From Schoenoplectus triqueter (taxonomy: Eukaryota; Streptophyta; Magnoliopsida; Poales; Cyperaceae), in assembly GCA_964058805.1 (NCBI GenBank), contig CAXKVV010001022.1:1-25725 (forward strand): a stretch of 25,725 nt of DNA, in the 5' to 3' direction. The translations under genes and the position numbers were made by a program. The notes beneath the pieces are model-generated. The model was not told the DNA's origin and searched no databases. It saw only the letters and a program-made list of their open reading frames with translations. The first letter of the stretch is position 1; each line of letters opens with the position of its first letter. Shown here piece by piece: positions 1 to 8,907 of the stretch.

Positions 1-620
1 CGTTCAATAATGTCAAATGTTTGTTAATTAATTCGTCAGCAGAAAAATGGTTATATTCATGTCATGATAATAGAGAGGAAAGTCAATAAACTTTTTCGAA
101 TGACACCATTTTTTTTTGTTTTGTTTATTATGTACTCTGATGCAATTTTACTTTAACTTGGTATTTTTTTTACATTTTAAAATTTCAATTCTTTGCCTGT
201 CTTCGTAAAATAGACAAATTTCTTCCGACTTGTTTAGGACTTTTAACTGCTTAAAGAGTTGGATTTTAGTTTGAAGATCGAGCTTAAATTTAACCAATTT
301 AATTTTGGGATTTTATGAGTTTTGCATAATTTGAGCATCAGAGAATCCTTATATCCTATCTGACGAATGTCCTTGAATTATTTGTTTTGATAGACCTCTT
401 GTTTTTCACTTTTTCATGGTATATAATTTGGATCTAATTATCTAATTTTAAATGTCCATAAAAGACTCAATTTCTCAATCGGATTTTGAATATGAACCTC
501 TTATATAAAGAGAATGTTGTCTTTGCTAAATGGATTAAAATCTCCCATTTCCATGATAACATACAGATAAAAAATCGTTTTGTAGATGAGATATCTGAAC
601 TCGTACAAAAGATTTTAAAT
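1..620. other. AT-rich intergenic DNA, no gene seen
   Basis: No reading frame of interest, RNA gene or recognisable repeat was found. Homopolymer T and A runs are common. Confidence 0.6.
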
Positions 621-991
621 AAGGGAAAGGCTCCTTGATAATGGGTTATTTTAATAATTTTGACAATGAATTTTTAAATACATATAAAAAAATAAAAACA
701 TATATATAGATATCTTCTTCTACTTACAGATTAATGGTGATTCAAATTTCATGCAATTTCAATATCATTTGATAGTCCATCAAAGATCATCGAAATATTA
801 TGTAATTTACAATGGTTCTAATTTAACGGTCTTTGATGGACTATCAAACAATAATGAAATTGCATAAAATTTAAATCACCATCTATCTATAAATTAGAAG
901 AATATATTTATAAGTTTTTTTTTTAATTATATTTATTTAAAAATTAATTGCCAAGATCATCAAAATAACCATTGTCAAGCTATGTCCCTTT
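621..991. mobile_element. Foldback MITE, family A, copy 1
   Basis: The two ends are inverted copies of each other. The left end begins AAGGGAAAGGCTCCTTGA and the reverse complement of the right end begins AAAGGGACATAGCTTGACAA. The match continues inward for about 55 bases with scattered differences. A second inverted pair lies near the centre: TTTGATAGTCCATCAAAGA near 769 against TCTTTGATGGACTATCAAA near 830. The unit recurs at 13078-13452 with the same ends and the same central stem, which establishes it as a dispersed family. It has no coding capacity. The target duplication and superfamily are not resolved. Confidence 0.75.
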
Positions 992-1477
992 GAATAAATT
1001 TATTTTCTAGAAAATGAAGGTGAGGAGGCGGTTCTTTGGGCATTTAGGAAAGTTTTTTTCGTTAGTTATTTTGCTTTTTTTTTTGAAGAACTTTTGATGG
1101 AGCTATTGCAAAAATTTGAGCCCAATCAAATATATCTGGTTGAAAAAAATTCTTTATCTAACCCATTCGTAATCCAATCCTGACTCATATATATTTTCTA
1201 AATACGGATAAAAGAGTTATATGAGTTAAACAAGTTGACATTGAAATTAAATAATCTAGTATATAATTTTTATATTAAATAATAAATATTTTATTAATGA
1301 TATCAAAACTAAAGAATAAAATAACAATAATAATTTGACACTTAATATGAATAATTAATATTTAAGTAATAATTAATATACTTTACAAAAAATAAATATA
1401 AGTAATAATTAATATTTAAAAAAAGTGATATAAAACATAACATATACTATATACAACATTTAAAAAAATATATATTA
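992..1477. other. AT-rich stretch with short direct repeats
   Basis: No gene seen. The segment AAGTAATAATTAATAT occurs twice near 1364-1418 and a related sequence lies just upstream. This gives a loose, AT-only repeat with no clear element boundary. Confidence 0.45.
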
Positions 1478-1795
1478 TCTATACTATTATATAAAGTATC
1501 TAAGAATTGGAGGGTCCATTTTTATCATTGTAAATTTTTATTATACCCATTTTATCCCTCAATTAGACGGATAATATTTATTGTTGGTTGATCGAACGTA
1601 TGTGATCGCGTCCATTGATCCCCTCTTTTTCTCCATTTCTTTCTCATCAAAGATTAAATATAGTCTTTATTATATGTTTTCTCTATAATTTGGTGAATTT
1701 ATAATTTAATATTAGATAAATGTGAATTTTTTTATCTTATAATATTTTTATGTTTAAATAAAAAATTCTGCTGCAACGCACGGGTATATAGCTAG
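1478..1795 (+). mobile_element. Short non-autonomous Helitron
   Basis: The element begins TCTATACTATTATATAAAG directly after an A and ends TATATAGCTAG directly before a T. This is the expected Helitron layout: insertion between A and T, 5' TC, 3' CTRR, no target duplication. Just inside the 3' end is CTGCAACGCACGGG, the remains of the GC-rich hairpin that plant Helitrons carry a few bases before CTAG. At 318 bp it has no Rep/helicase coding region and would depend on proteins supplied in trans. The hairpin is partly degenerate. A related end in the opposite orientation is at 18029. Confidence 0.75.
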
Positions 1796-2934
1796 TATAT
1801 AATAATACGGTCTGATCCTAGTTAGACGGATTTCTAAAAGCTAATTTATAACCAAACTCAATGTAATATATTAGTAAAAATCACACCTTATACCTAACCC
1901 ATAACATCTCAAACCAGTAAAAATAGATCATATCGAATGAGTTAGAACAAGTTGAGCGCGTTGACGGTTTTTCCTTAAAATCCCAAAGAATTTCTTGGGC
2001 AAGCTAAAACAGGGCCAAAATTAACTAAAGAAACGGTGAATGTTTTTTCAAGTGGCACACGTGAAATTTGGTTGACTGAGAGTATTTGACTTATAATAAC
2101 ACAAATGATTTCAATTTCAGTTTCGACTTTCTCTCAAAAAGAAAAAAAAAAACAGTTTCTTTGATTGTTTCACTGTATTACATGGATTAAATAGTCAAAC
2201 GATAGATACAATTAGTAAAACTCATGGTACACCTTTTTTTTAAGACAAATAATTTGTAGAAGCAATAATGAAGTTGGTTAGCATTAAAAGTCTTCCTAAT
2301 TTTTAGCTCGTCGCCATCTCCATGTAGAATTTGTCCATATATACAGAGCATGAGTTCAATTTGACTGACATAAATGCTCCAACCCCTTGAGATCGAGAAG
2401 AGAGAAAGAATCAGTGTTTGATCTAACATTAACAAGTAATATTTTTTTTATTTGAGATGTTGTAAATTTAAAATCCAAATGAGTATCATTATGAATGTTT
2501 AAAATAAATTAAGTAACTTAGACTCTCATTTTTACTAAAAAATTGATAAGAGAAATATGGATGAGTTCATTACAGTACTAATACAGCATATTTATATTTA
2601 GTATTTGCTTCTAATTAAGTAATGTACAACTAAGTTATATTGCAGATGACACGTTTCTTCCCATCAGATGCGCATATATCGCAATTAGCAAGTAGAAGAG
2701 TACTGGCACAAAGCACAGTAGCCTGCGCATGACACCTTTAGGCAGGGCCCACCACCGCCTCTATCTCTCGCTGTCTTTGTAGAAATGAAATCTGGAAATA
2801 AATAAAGCGCTGTCCATTGTTCATTTTTTTGTGGTCCAACTATTGTACAACCCTTTATTTGTTAACTGAAAAATACATAATTGATAACTATTGAAGTTTA
2901 AACAATGTTGTAAAAGGCGGTTAGTTTGACAGAC
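1796..2934. other. Intergenic DNA with a small GC-richer patch
   Basis: No gene is supported. The 82-codon minus-strand frame at 2187-2435 has no recognisable content. A patch at about 2690-2790 is noticeably richer in G and C than its surroundings, with CAGGGCCCACCACCGCCTC followed by a CT-rich run. It resembles a plant gene leader, but no coding sequence follows it. Confidence 0.4.
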
Positions 2935-3170
2935 TGTTAAGAATATAGATTAAAGAATTAGTTAGAGTTTATAACATATGTAAATATTAGGGATAAGCTA
3001 ATGGACCTCAAATATTCATTATAGGCTCATATATTAGATAAAGTAATATCAACGGATTATCATTGGTACTGTAGCATGTTGTAGCTGTGTACCGTTCATT
3101 TGTAATTAAGCTTGAGATCAATAAAATTCACACAATACAAAATACTAATTTCTGTTTCAATATTTCAACA
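2935..3170 (+). repeat. Left LTR of the Copia-type element
   Basis: This 236-bp segment begins TGTTAAGAATATAG and ends TTTCAACA, with the TG...CA termini expected of an LTR. A degenerate initiator-Met primer site follows directly. Its first about 165 bases recur at 10394-10559 with scattered substitutions and small indels, including the shared strings TATGTAAATATTAGGGATA and AGGCTCATATATTAGAT. CTTGAGATCAATAAAATTC near 3110 could act as a polyadenylation signal. Confidence 0.75.
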
Positions 3171-3185
3171 TGATATTAGAGCGGG
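3171..3185 (+). other. Degenerate primer-binding site (initiator tRNA-Met)
   Basis: TGATATTAGAGCGGG immediately follows the LTR's terminal CA. The plant retroelement primer site complementary to initiator tRNA-Met is TGGTATCAGAGC, so this copy has two differences in the first twelve bases. It is an old, probably non-functional site. Confidence 0.7.
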
Positions 3186-3219
3186 ATTGAGAATTCTATC
3201 ATCATCTTCCCAAATATAC

Positions 3220-3870
3220 TCATAACATGTCAGTACCGGTACCGATATGGCAACTCACTGGAGGAGCTCTGCACCGAAGATTAATGCGGAACAACTCAAC
3301 ATGAGGAGGCCAGTACCAGGTAGGAACAACTCAACGTGAGGACTGAGGAGGCCAGTATAATATCCATACCCATATAACAAAAATCCATATTAGGAACTGT
3401 CTCAACAATGTGCATCATATACATACCAGAATTGTCAGCAATATCAGTCCAGATCAGCAAAATCTAAGAGATAAGAATAGAACGGTAATATTACAAGTAT
3501 ATTAATAACCAGTATAAAGATAATCATACCAGAACTATACCAGTTCTTATCAGTCCAAAAAAAAAAAATCAGAAAACCAATATAGACCAGCATATACTAG
3601 AGAAATATCAAAAATACCTATACCAGGAAATTGAGATCAGAGTAGTATTTTTTTCTTCTAATACCAATACCAGAAAAAGCAACAAAGAGTCTATCCATGC
3701 TGAATTCCAGCTAGTACCACTCTGAATAAACTTCCAGTAAAATCAAAGAGAAATACCCAATACCAAAAACACTCATACTATAAGCCATCTTAATCACTCA
3801 TACCAGAAGTATCAAAAATCATATCAGCAAAAACCATACCAGAAAAATCAGCGGAATAATAAAAAAACAA
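3220..3870 (+). repeat. Region strewn with ATACCAG / TATCAG motifs
   Basis: Over about 650 bases the motif ATACCAG, or variants such as CCAGTA, TATCAG and AGACCAG, occurs every 20-50 bases on the + strand. It is not a clean tandem array, because the spacing varies and the intervening sequence is A-rich. The same motif with its inverse, ATACTGG, forms a tighter array at 9981-10140, near the other end of the same Copia-type element. This suggests both come from the element's original interior. No open frame persists through it. Its origin is unknown. Confidence 0.5.
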
Positions 3871-3880
3871 CAAAAAAAAA

Positions 3881-4264
3881 GAACCAAGAGATCTCAACAA
3901 AGCGTGTCTCAAAGATGACTTCCCGCTACCAGTAACAGAGATTATTATTGATCACACATCCTCTTACGAAGTGTTCTCATTCATGGATGAATATGCGGGG
4001 TACAACCAGATTAAGATGGCTCCAGAAGATACGGATTTTGTATCACTTTCGAATATTCGAGCTATTTTGCTCTTTAGAAAAGAATATGGCTTATTTTTCC
4101 TGGTCTTGAGGGTTAGCACAATGGCTGACTGCTTGAATGTTACCTCTTCTTTATCTGCCTCGTCGACTATGACGATTACCTATTTGCCGCTAACAGTTGT
4201 TTGCCTTTCTAGGATCCCGGAACGGAGCTCGCTCACCGCTTCCTTGAGCAATCCAGAATTGTAG
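3881..4264 (+). pseudogene. Ty3-type reverse transcriptase fragment
   Basis: Read in one frame from 3881, the translation contains RDLNKACLKDDFPLP (from 3887), then VTEIII, then FSFMDEYAGYNQIKM (from 3974), then APED. This is the N-terminal fingers/palm part of a Ty3 (Metaviridae) reverse transcriptase. The RDLNKAC-KDDFPLP wording is typical of the non-chromovirus, Tat-like branch. The match stops at about 4036. The frame stays open to a TAG at 4262-4264, but residues after APED no longer resemble the family, and the catalytic YxDD region is absent. It is therefore a short decayed piece with no LTRs of its own visible, and it lies inside the Copia-type element. The first residues are recognisable without an initiator codon, so this is not an intact gene. 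Lineage assignment is inference from wording alone. Confidence 0.8.
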
Positions 4265-4403
4265 ATAGTCAGCAACCAGATCAATACAAAAAAAATCATC
4301 ATACCAGCAAGATTGAGATCAAATAAGCTTGTTCTTAACACAACCAAAAGTTCACACCTCTAACAAGTCATAACAGAAACCAAAATAGCTTAAAACCATA
4401 ATA

Positions 4404-4901
4404 CTAAGACCAACCTTGTACCGACTCAGCAGTAAGGCGCTCCTCAAGTGTGTCAACTAACACGAGATCATCATTGCCAGCTACACAATTCACTGCCACA
4501 CCCAAAAATGAGCGGTTGATATCATACCAATGGGGCCATAGCTTGGAGACATGAAGTGCCAGAGACTCAGTGAGGTATGCTGCCAATCTGTATTTCAGTG
4601 TGGGCCCCACAGGCAATGCCTCCTCACCAAGAGGAGACAAGCAGTAATGCACAGTCTCATGAGTCTCTGACATAGTATTTGAGTCAACACATTCAACCAC
4701 CGTGCTTAACAGTTCATGACCGCACCACTTGTAGCACCAGTCCTTAGACATCAGGCTACTGAGCACTAATGAGAGAGCCAACTCTTCAGAGACAGATGAA
4801 CAAGAGGGTTTCTCTATAGATGCACAAGCGGTGGGGAATGCTGGGCGGTTCATAAACCATAACTGCTCACCAAATATGTATGCACAGAATGTGTTGTTTG
4901 A
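4404..4901 (-). CDS. Unidentified coding-like fragment, antisense to the stack
   Basis: A clean 165-codon frame runs on the minus strand from just after a TGA (4902-4904) to a TAA-type stop near 4404. The first ATG is at 4853, but coding-like sequence (FCAYIFGEQLWF) precedes it. The stretch is richer in G and C than its surroundings and has an ordinary protein composition (Leu, Ser, Glu, Val, Cys, scattered Trp), with segments such as EELALSLVLSSLMSKDW and KYRLAAYLTESLALHV that look helical. I do not recognise the family, and it is not an obvious retroelement protein. A GT donor-like site (ACAAG|GTTGG) occurs just before the stop, so it could be one exon of a captured or interrupted gene. Chance openness in decayed DNA is the alternative. 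It ends 66 bp from the next LTR. Confidence 0.35.
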   Translation of the reverse strand, partial: SNNTFCAYIFGEQLWFMNRPAFPTACASIEKPSCSSVSEELALSLVLSSLMSKDWCYKWCGHELLSTVVECVDSNTMSETHETVHYCLSPLGEEALPVGPTLKYRLAAYLTESLALHVSKLWPHWYDINRSFLGVAVNCVAGNDDLVLVDTLEERLTAESVQGWS

Positions 4902-4966
4902 TCATGACGACAAGAAGATGCCGCACATAATGTTCTTCGCAGCTGAGAATATCCCTCCTCTAAAGT

Positions 4967-5341
4967 TGATGTGTTTGTTGTTGGGTAGTATTTCTTTTAT
5001 CAAATCTTAAGTAATATTGGGCCTTTTTTTTTCTTTTATAATATTTTAGACAGACTTATCTTTTAAGTTTGCAATAGGTGTAAAGTATGTACTCTCTTTT
5101 GATGTCACGTATTAGATTATTCTCTCTATAAAATGAGAGTTTTGTAGTGTGAAAAGAGATGAAAAACAACAATGAAAAGAACTTTCTTCTACTATTTTAA
5201 TTACAGTTTTTTCTATTGTTTTAGTTACATTTCCTTTCCTTTCTCTTTACTTTACTAGTATATTTCCTTTACTGTTTGTTCTTTTCCACAAAATTTCTCT
5301 ATCGCATCTTCCTTGTACCAATTTTAACTGGATGTGTGATA
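4967..5341 (+). repeat. Left LTR of the Ty3-type element
   Basis: It starts TGATGTGTTTGTTGTTGGG and ends GTGTGATA (ancestral CA changed to TA, judging from GTATGTGACA in the sister LTR). An exact tRNA-Met primer site lies three bases further on. It matches 6535-8052 along its length. The uninterrupted segment CTACTATTTTAATTACAG at 5189-5206 corresponds to the point where the sister LTR was split by the PIF/Harbinger-like element. Confidence 0.8.
5127..5133 (+). promoter_or_regulatory. LTR promoter TATA box
   Basis: TATAAAA is preceded by TATTCTCTC and followed by TGAGAG. It is conserved in the sister LTR at 6698-6704, as is the upstream ACGT-core segment (CACGTATTAGA). Its position in the middle of the LTR is right for a U3 promoter driving retroelement RNA. 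Confidence 0.55.
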
Positions 5342-5344
5342 AAT

Positions 5345-5356
5345 TGGTATCAGAGC
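5345..5356 (+). other. Primer-binding site (initiator tRNA-Met)
   Basis: TGGTATCAGAGC is an exact match to the plant initiator-Met primer site, three bases after the LTR end. It is followed by ATCATCCTGCAACCTGAAAT, which recurs almost unchanged after the right LTR. Confidence 0.85.
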
Positions 5357-5373
5357 ATCATCCTGCAACCTGA

Positions 5374-6474
5374 AATGGTAAAAAGAATGAGAACACCACA
5401 ACTAATACACAAAATCAAATCAACCAATTGAAAGAAGGCCAAAGACGGTTCAATGACAAGCTTGACCTTATTTTGGAGACCTTAAAGAAGATAAATGATG
5501 ATCAATGCAAATATGTTGTCGAAATGGATAAAAAGTTCACCAAGCATGCAGACCTGATGGTGGCAAAGATCAAGAAGATTATGGCAGAGAAGATGATAAA
5601 AGGAAATGGCATAATAGAGGGTGTTCAACCAATAGAGTATGTATCATATCAAGTAAGCTATTTTTTAATATCAACCATACCAATACCACACCTTGATTCT
5701 ACTTCTACAAATACCACGGAAAGAAGAACAGAGGGACATGATTATATTATTGAAGTAGAATGAGAAGAGAATGAGGATAAAGAGCTAATCAATAAAATGA
5801 CACAAAATCAACCAACTAGCCTTCTATTAAATTCTAGCATCAACATCAGTTTCATAAACAAAAAGATAATTCAATTTTACAAACCACCAGTAATAAAAGT
5901 GCCACCCTTGATGGTTACAGTAACCAATAGAGAGAGCATAAGCAATAATGCAAATTACCAAAAGGATAATTGGGAAATACAAGGCTATCAGTTCACCGAT
6001 GATTTGAGGGTTATCGAGATGGGCGTGCATCACGTGGTGCTGAAAGCCGGCTGGTTGGGTAGTTATGCACACATCCTACGGGATTTAAATTATTTTATGC
6101 TTCCATTTGATAGAGGGCCTGCAATGGTAAAATTAGGAGTTATGAGAGAAATCAAAGGTAATGTACTGAAAGGAGAGAAAACTAATAATGCTCAGATATC
6201 AGAGTGCCATTTCATCGTCAAGATAACCAATTCCAACACCTAAGGGCTATTAACTTATGATATTGATGCACTCTTGAAGAAGTACAGATGTCAGTGGTTT
6301 AGGTTATTGAAACCCGATGTTAGTCGGGAGAACAACATGATAGTACACAATCTTATCCAAAGTTCACGGCTGATCAAACACCTTGAGAACAAGGTGGTTT
6401 TTGAAGGGGTAAGGCATGTCAGATCCTTTTTTTTGGCACCTCAACAAATTAGAAAGGATCAGATATTATGGTGA
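5374..6474 (+). pseudogene. Decayed gag-protease reading frame of a Ty3-type element
   Basis: One reading frame runs from 5374 (just after an in-frame TGA) to a TGA at 6472-6474, broken only by TGA at 5761-5763 and TAA at 6241-6243. The first part (about 130 codons) is Lys/Glu/Asp-rich and helical (NDKLDLILETLKKINDDQ), like the N-terminus of plant Ty3 gag. After the first stop comes a retropepsin-like domain: LLLNSSINISFINKK marks the active-site position, followed by PPLMVTVTN, GYQFTDDLRVIEM and GWLGSYAHILRDLN. The family's catalytic Asp-Ser/Thr-Gly is replaced by Asn-Ser-Ser, so the protease is dead. After TAA, YDIDALLKKY resembles the linker before reverse transcriptase. The sequence then jumps to a tail (LENKVVFEGVRHVRSFFL) close to the right LTR. 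Zinc knuckle, polymerase and integrase are missing, so an internal deletion kept the frame. Identification of the tail is uncertain. Confidence 0.75.
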
Positions 6475-6766
6475 GAACCCACAAATAGAGACAAGTGATA
6501 GCACTGACAAATGAAATTAGAAGGTTAAGTTAGCTGATGGGCTTGTTGTTGGGTTGTATTTCTTTTATCAAATCTTAAGCAGCATTGGGCCTCTTTTCTT
6601 TTTATTTTACAATCCTCTAGAAAGACTTATCTTTTAAGTTTGTTATAGCTGCAAAGTATGTATTCTCTTTTGATGCCACGTATTAGACTACTCTATTTAT
6701 AAAATGAGAGCTTTGTACTGTGAAAAGAGAGATAAAACAACAATGAAAAGATTCTGCTATTGTTTA

Positions 6767-7910
6767 GGGAGTGCACTCAATGAAATAGCAAAAAAAAGTT
6801 GAAATAGAATAGCTATTTCCACGAATTAATTTGTCAAACGAATTTTAGACTAAGTAGAAGAGTGCGGAATAGTGCTAATACGGTATACCAACTTATAGAT
6901 GGAATATCGGATTAGCTCTCGTCGGAATAGCGATTATTGCTTGATTATATTATATTATATTATTATATTATGATTATGATTAAGATTTAGTATTATTATA
7001 TTATTATATTATATTTATGATTATAATTTATTATTATATTAATATTATGATTATTATTTATTATTATTATCATTATATTATTATTATTAAATTATTATTA
7101 TCATTATTGTTATTATATTATCGTTACCATTAGTATTATTATATTATTTATTATTATTATAAATATAATTTTTAATATTATATTATTATATTATGAATAT
7201 AAATATAATTATTTTATTATTATATTATTATGATCAAGATTATTTATTATTATATTATTATATTATGATGATTATGATTATGAATATTATTACTTATTAT
7301 TATTATTTTATTATGTTCTATTATATTATTATATGTTGATTATAGTGATAATTAATTTATTATTATATTATTATAATTATAATTATTTTTAATTATTTTT
7401 ATGATTATGATTATATTTTTATTATTATATGATTATGATTATGATTATGGTTATATTATTATGATTATGACTATAATTATTATTATCATGATTATGATTA
7501 TTATTATTATATTATGATTATATTATTAAAATTATGATTACTTATTATTACTATATTATTATAATTATGATTGTAATTTTAATTTTAATTTTTTATTATT
7601 ATATTACTATATTATGATTATGTTTATATTTTTATTATATTACTATAATAATATTATTATTTATTATGATTATTTTTATTACTTCATTATTATTATCTTT
7701 CTATTATGATTATTATTTTACTATTATTATTATTATCATCATCATTATTAGTATCATAATTATTCATATTTTAACTATTCTGATTAACAACTGTCAAATG
7801 ATATTTTCGCTCTTCCGAATAGTCAAGAATACCACTCTTCTACTACTCTTCCAAAAAAATATTATTCTATCACTCTTCCAAAGTTTTTCCTTAATTTACC
7901 AAACGGACCC
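6767..7910. mobile_element. PIF/Harbinger-like non-autonomous element, copy 1
   Basis: It starts GGGAGTGCACTCAATG and ends TTTACCAAACGGACCC, whose reverse complement is GGGTCCGTTTGGTAAA. The second copy at 19733 starts GGGAGTGTTTGGCACTC, closer to that inverted end. The element is flanked on both sides by TTA (6764-6766, 7911-7913), the target duplication used by PIF/Harbinger transposons. The sister LTR shows the empty site. Subterminal AGTAGAAGAGTG near 6854 recurs inverted near the right end (CACTCTTCTACT at 7832). The middle 800 bp is almost pure (ATT)n-type repeat, with no transposase frame. The superfamily call rests on the duplication and end sequence only. Confidence 0.75.
6935..7780. 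repeat. Degenerate (ATT)n microsatellite inside the PIF/Harbinger-like element
   Basis: About 850 bases are made almost wholly of TAT/ATT triplets with occasional GATTATGATTATG blocks. About 65 bases of its left part (AAGATTTAGTATTATTATA onward, from about 6983) are repeated almost exactly at 19923-19989 in the second copy, so the tract was at least partly present in the ancestral element. The 82-codon frame at 7666-7914 is a by-product of it. Confidence 0.85.
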
Positions 7911-8055
7911 TTAGTTACAGCTCTTTCTACGGTTTTAGCTACATTTCCTTTCATCTCTCTTTACTTTACTAGCATATTTCTTTATTATTTGTTTTTTTAT
8001 AAAATTTCTCTATCACATCTTTCTTGTACCAATTTTAGCTGGGTATGTGACAAAT

Positions 8056-8090
8056 TGGTACCAGAGCATCATCCTGTAACTTGAAATACG
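8056..8090 (+). other. Second primer-binding site and stub of internal sequence
   Basis: TGGTACCAGAGC (one difference from the initiator-Met site) stands three bases after the right LTR. ATCATCCTGTAACTTGAAAT follows, nearly identical to the start of the interior at 5357-5376. A primer site is expected only after a left LTR, so this marks a recombinant or tandem arrangement that is truncated here. Confidence 0.75.
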
Positions 8091-8897
8091 ATAACCCAAA
8101 TCAATAATATTTGACTTTACAACATTTTCTAATATATAAAAGTATTCACTACAAATTTTCTTTAAATTTTAAATTAATATGAGAACTAAATATTTTTTGT
8201 GAAATCCTAAAATTAAAATTCAATTCTATACTTTAAAAGCTAAAAATCTATATTCTTAAATAACATAAGTACTATAATCAAAGAGCTCTATTATCAATCA
8301 ATAATTATATATGATTTATTATAAGATTATTTTCTATTAGAAAAATAATATAAAAATTAAAATTATATTGATATATCTATTCTTTGTGTTATAAATACAA
8401 ACTACATAATTATACTTATTAGGTGAAATATTTAATTACTTTTATTTTTAATAAAATATTATAGATATAAAATCTTAACAAACTAAAACATAGATCACTA
8501 CATATTTATTAAATAGACACCAAAAAAACTTTTATAATCATCACCAAAAATAACTTTAAAACCCAACGTATATGAAAAAGAAAATTTCAATCGTACTTCA
8601 TAAATTTCTTAAATATCTGTAAAAATTTCTTCATAAATCATATGTAATATATATAAATATTTCTCAATAACAATTATTTGAAAAAAAGGATACACTTATA
8701 AATATTATGAATTATTATTATGACCATTAAAGATATTTTAAACCTTAGATTATTTTTTAGAACAAAATATTTTGAATATAATGAAACAATATATTTTCTA
8801 GGATGGTCATAATAAAAAGGATACAATTATAATTTCGTTAATAATTAAAATATATAAATTAGGCCATAGATAATAATTCATGCATAAAATAATTAAT
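8091..8897. other. AT-rich DNA, no gene seen
   Basis: Very AT-rich sequence with no reading frame or recognised repeat. It sits between the truncated Ty3-type element and the first hairpin element and may be interior of the outer Copia-type element or another decayed insertion. Confidence 0.45.
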
Positions 8898-8907
8898 ATG
8901 TGATATA

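Larger units (their letters stand above)
6535..8052 (+). repeat. Right LTR of the Ty3-type element, split by an insertion
   Basis: The left half (6535-6766, starting TGATGGGCTTGTTGTTGGG) and the right half (7914-8052, ending GTATGTGACA) together match the left LTR 4967-5341. Removing 6767-7910 and one TTA restores a continuous LTR of about 371 bp. A TATA box at 6698-6704 is conserved. No convincing polypurine tract precedes it; the best purine-rich stretch is AAATTAGAAGG near 6514. Confidence 0.8.
4967..8090 (+). mobile_element. Ty3-type LTR element, internally deleted, with LTR-internal-LTR-internal order
   Basis: Two about 370-bp LTRs in the same orientation (4967-5341 and 6535-8052, the second split by an insertion) flank a 1.2-kb interior. 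The interior carries gag- and protease-like sequence but no reverse transcriptase, RNase H or integrase core. The left LTR is followed by TGGTATCAGAGC, an exact initiator-Met primer site. The right LTR is also followed by a primer site and about 30 bases matching the start of the interior. This element therefore does not end at its right LTR as a simple insertion should. By eye the LTRs differ at roughly one base in eight, indicating an old insertion. Confidence 0.75.

Noticed and set aside
2187..2435. 82-codon minus-strand frame
   Set aside because: No recognisable motif, AT-driven composition, and a length easily reached by chance in this region.
7666..7914. 82-codon Ile-rich frame resembling a membrane segment
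   Set aside because: It is a reading of the (ATT)n tract and right end of the PIF/Harbinger-like element.
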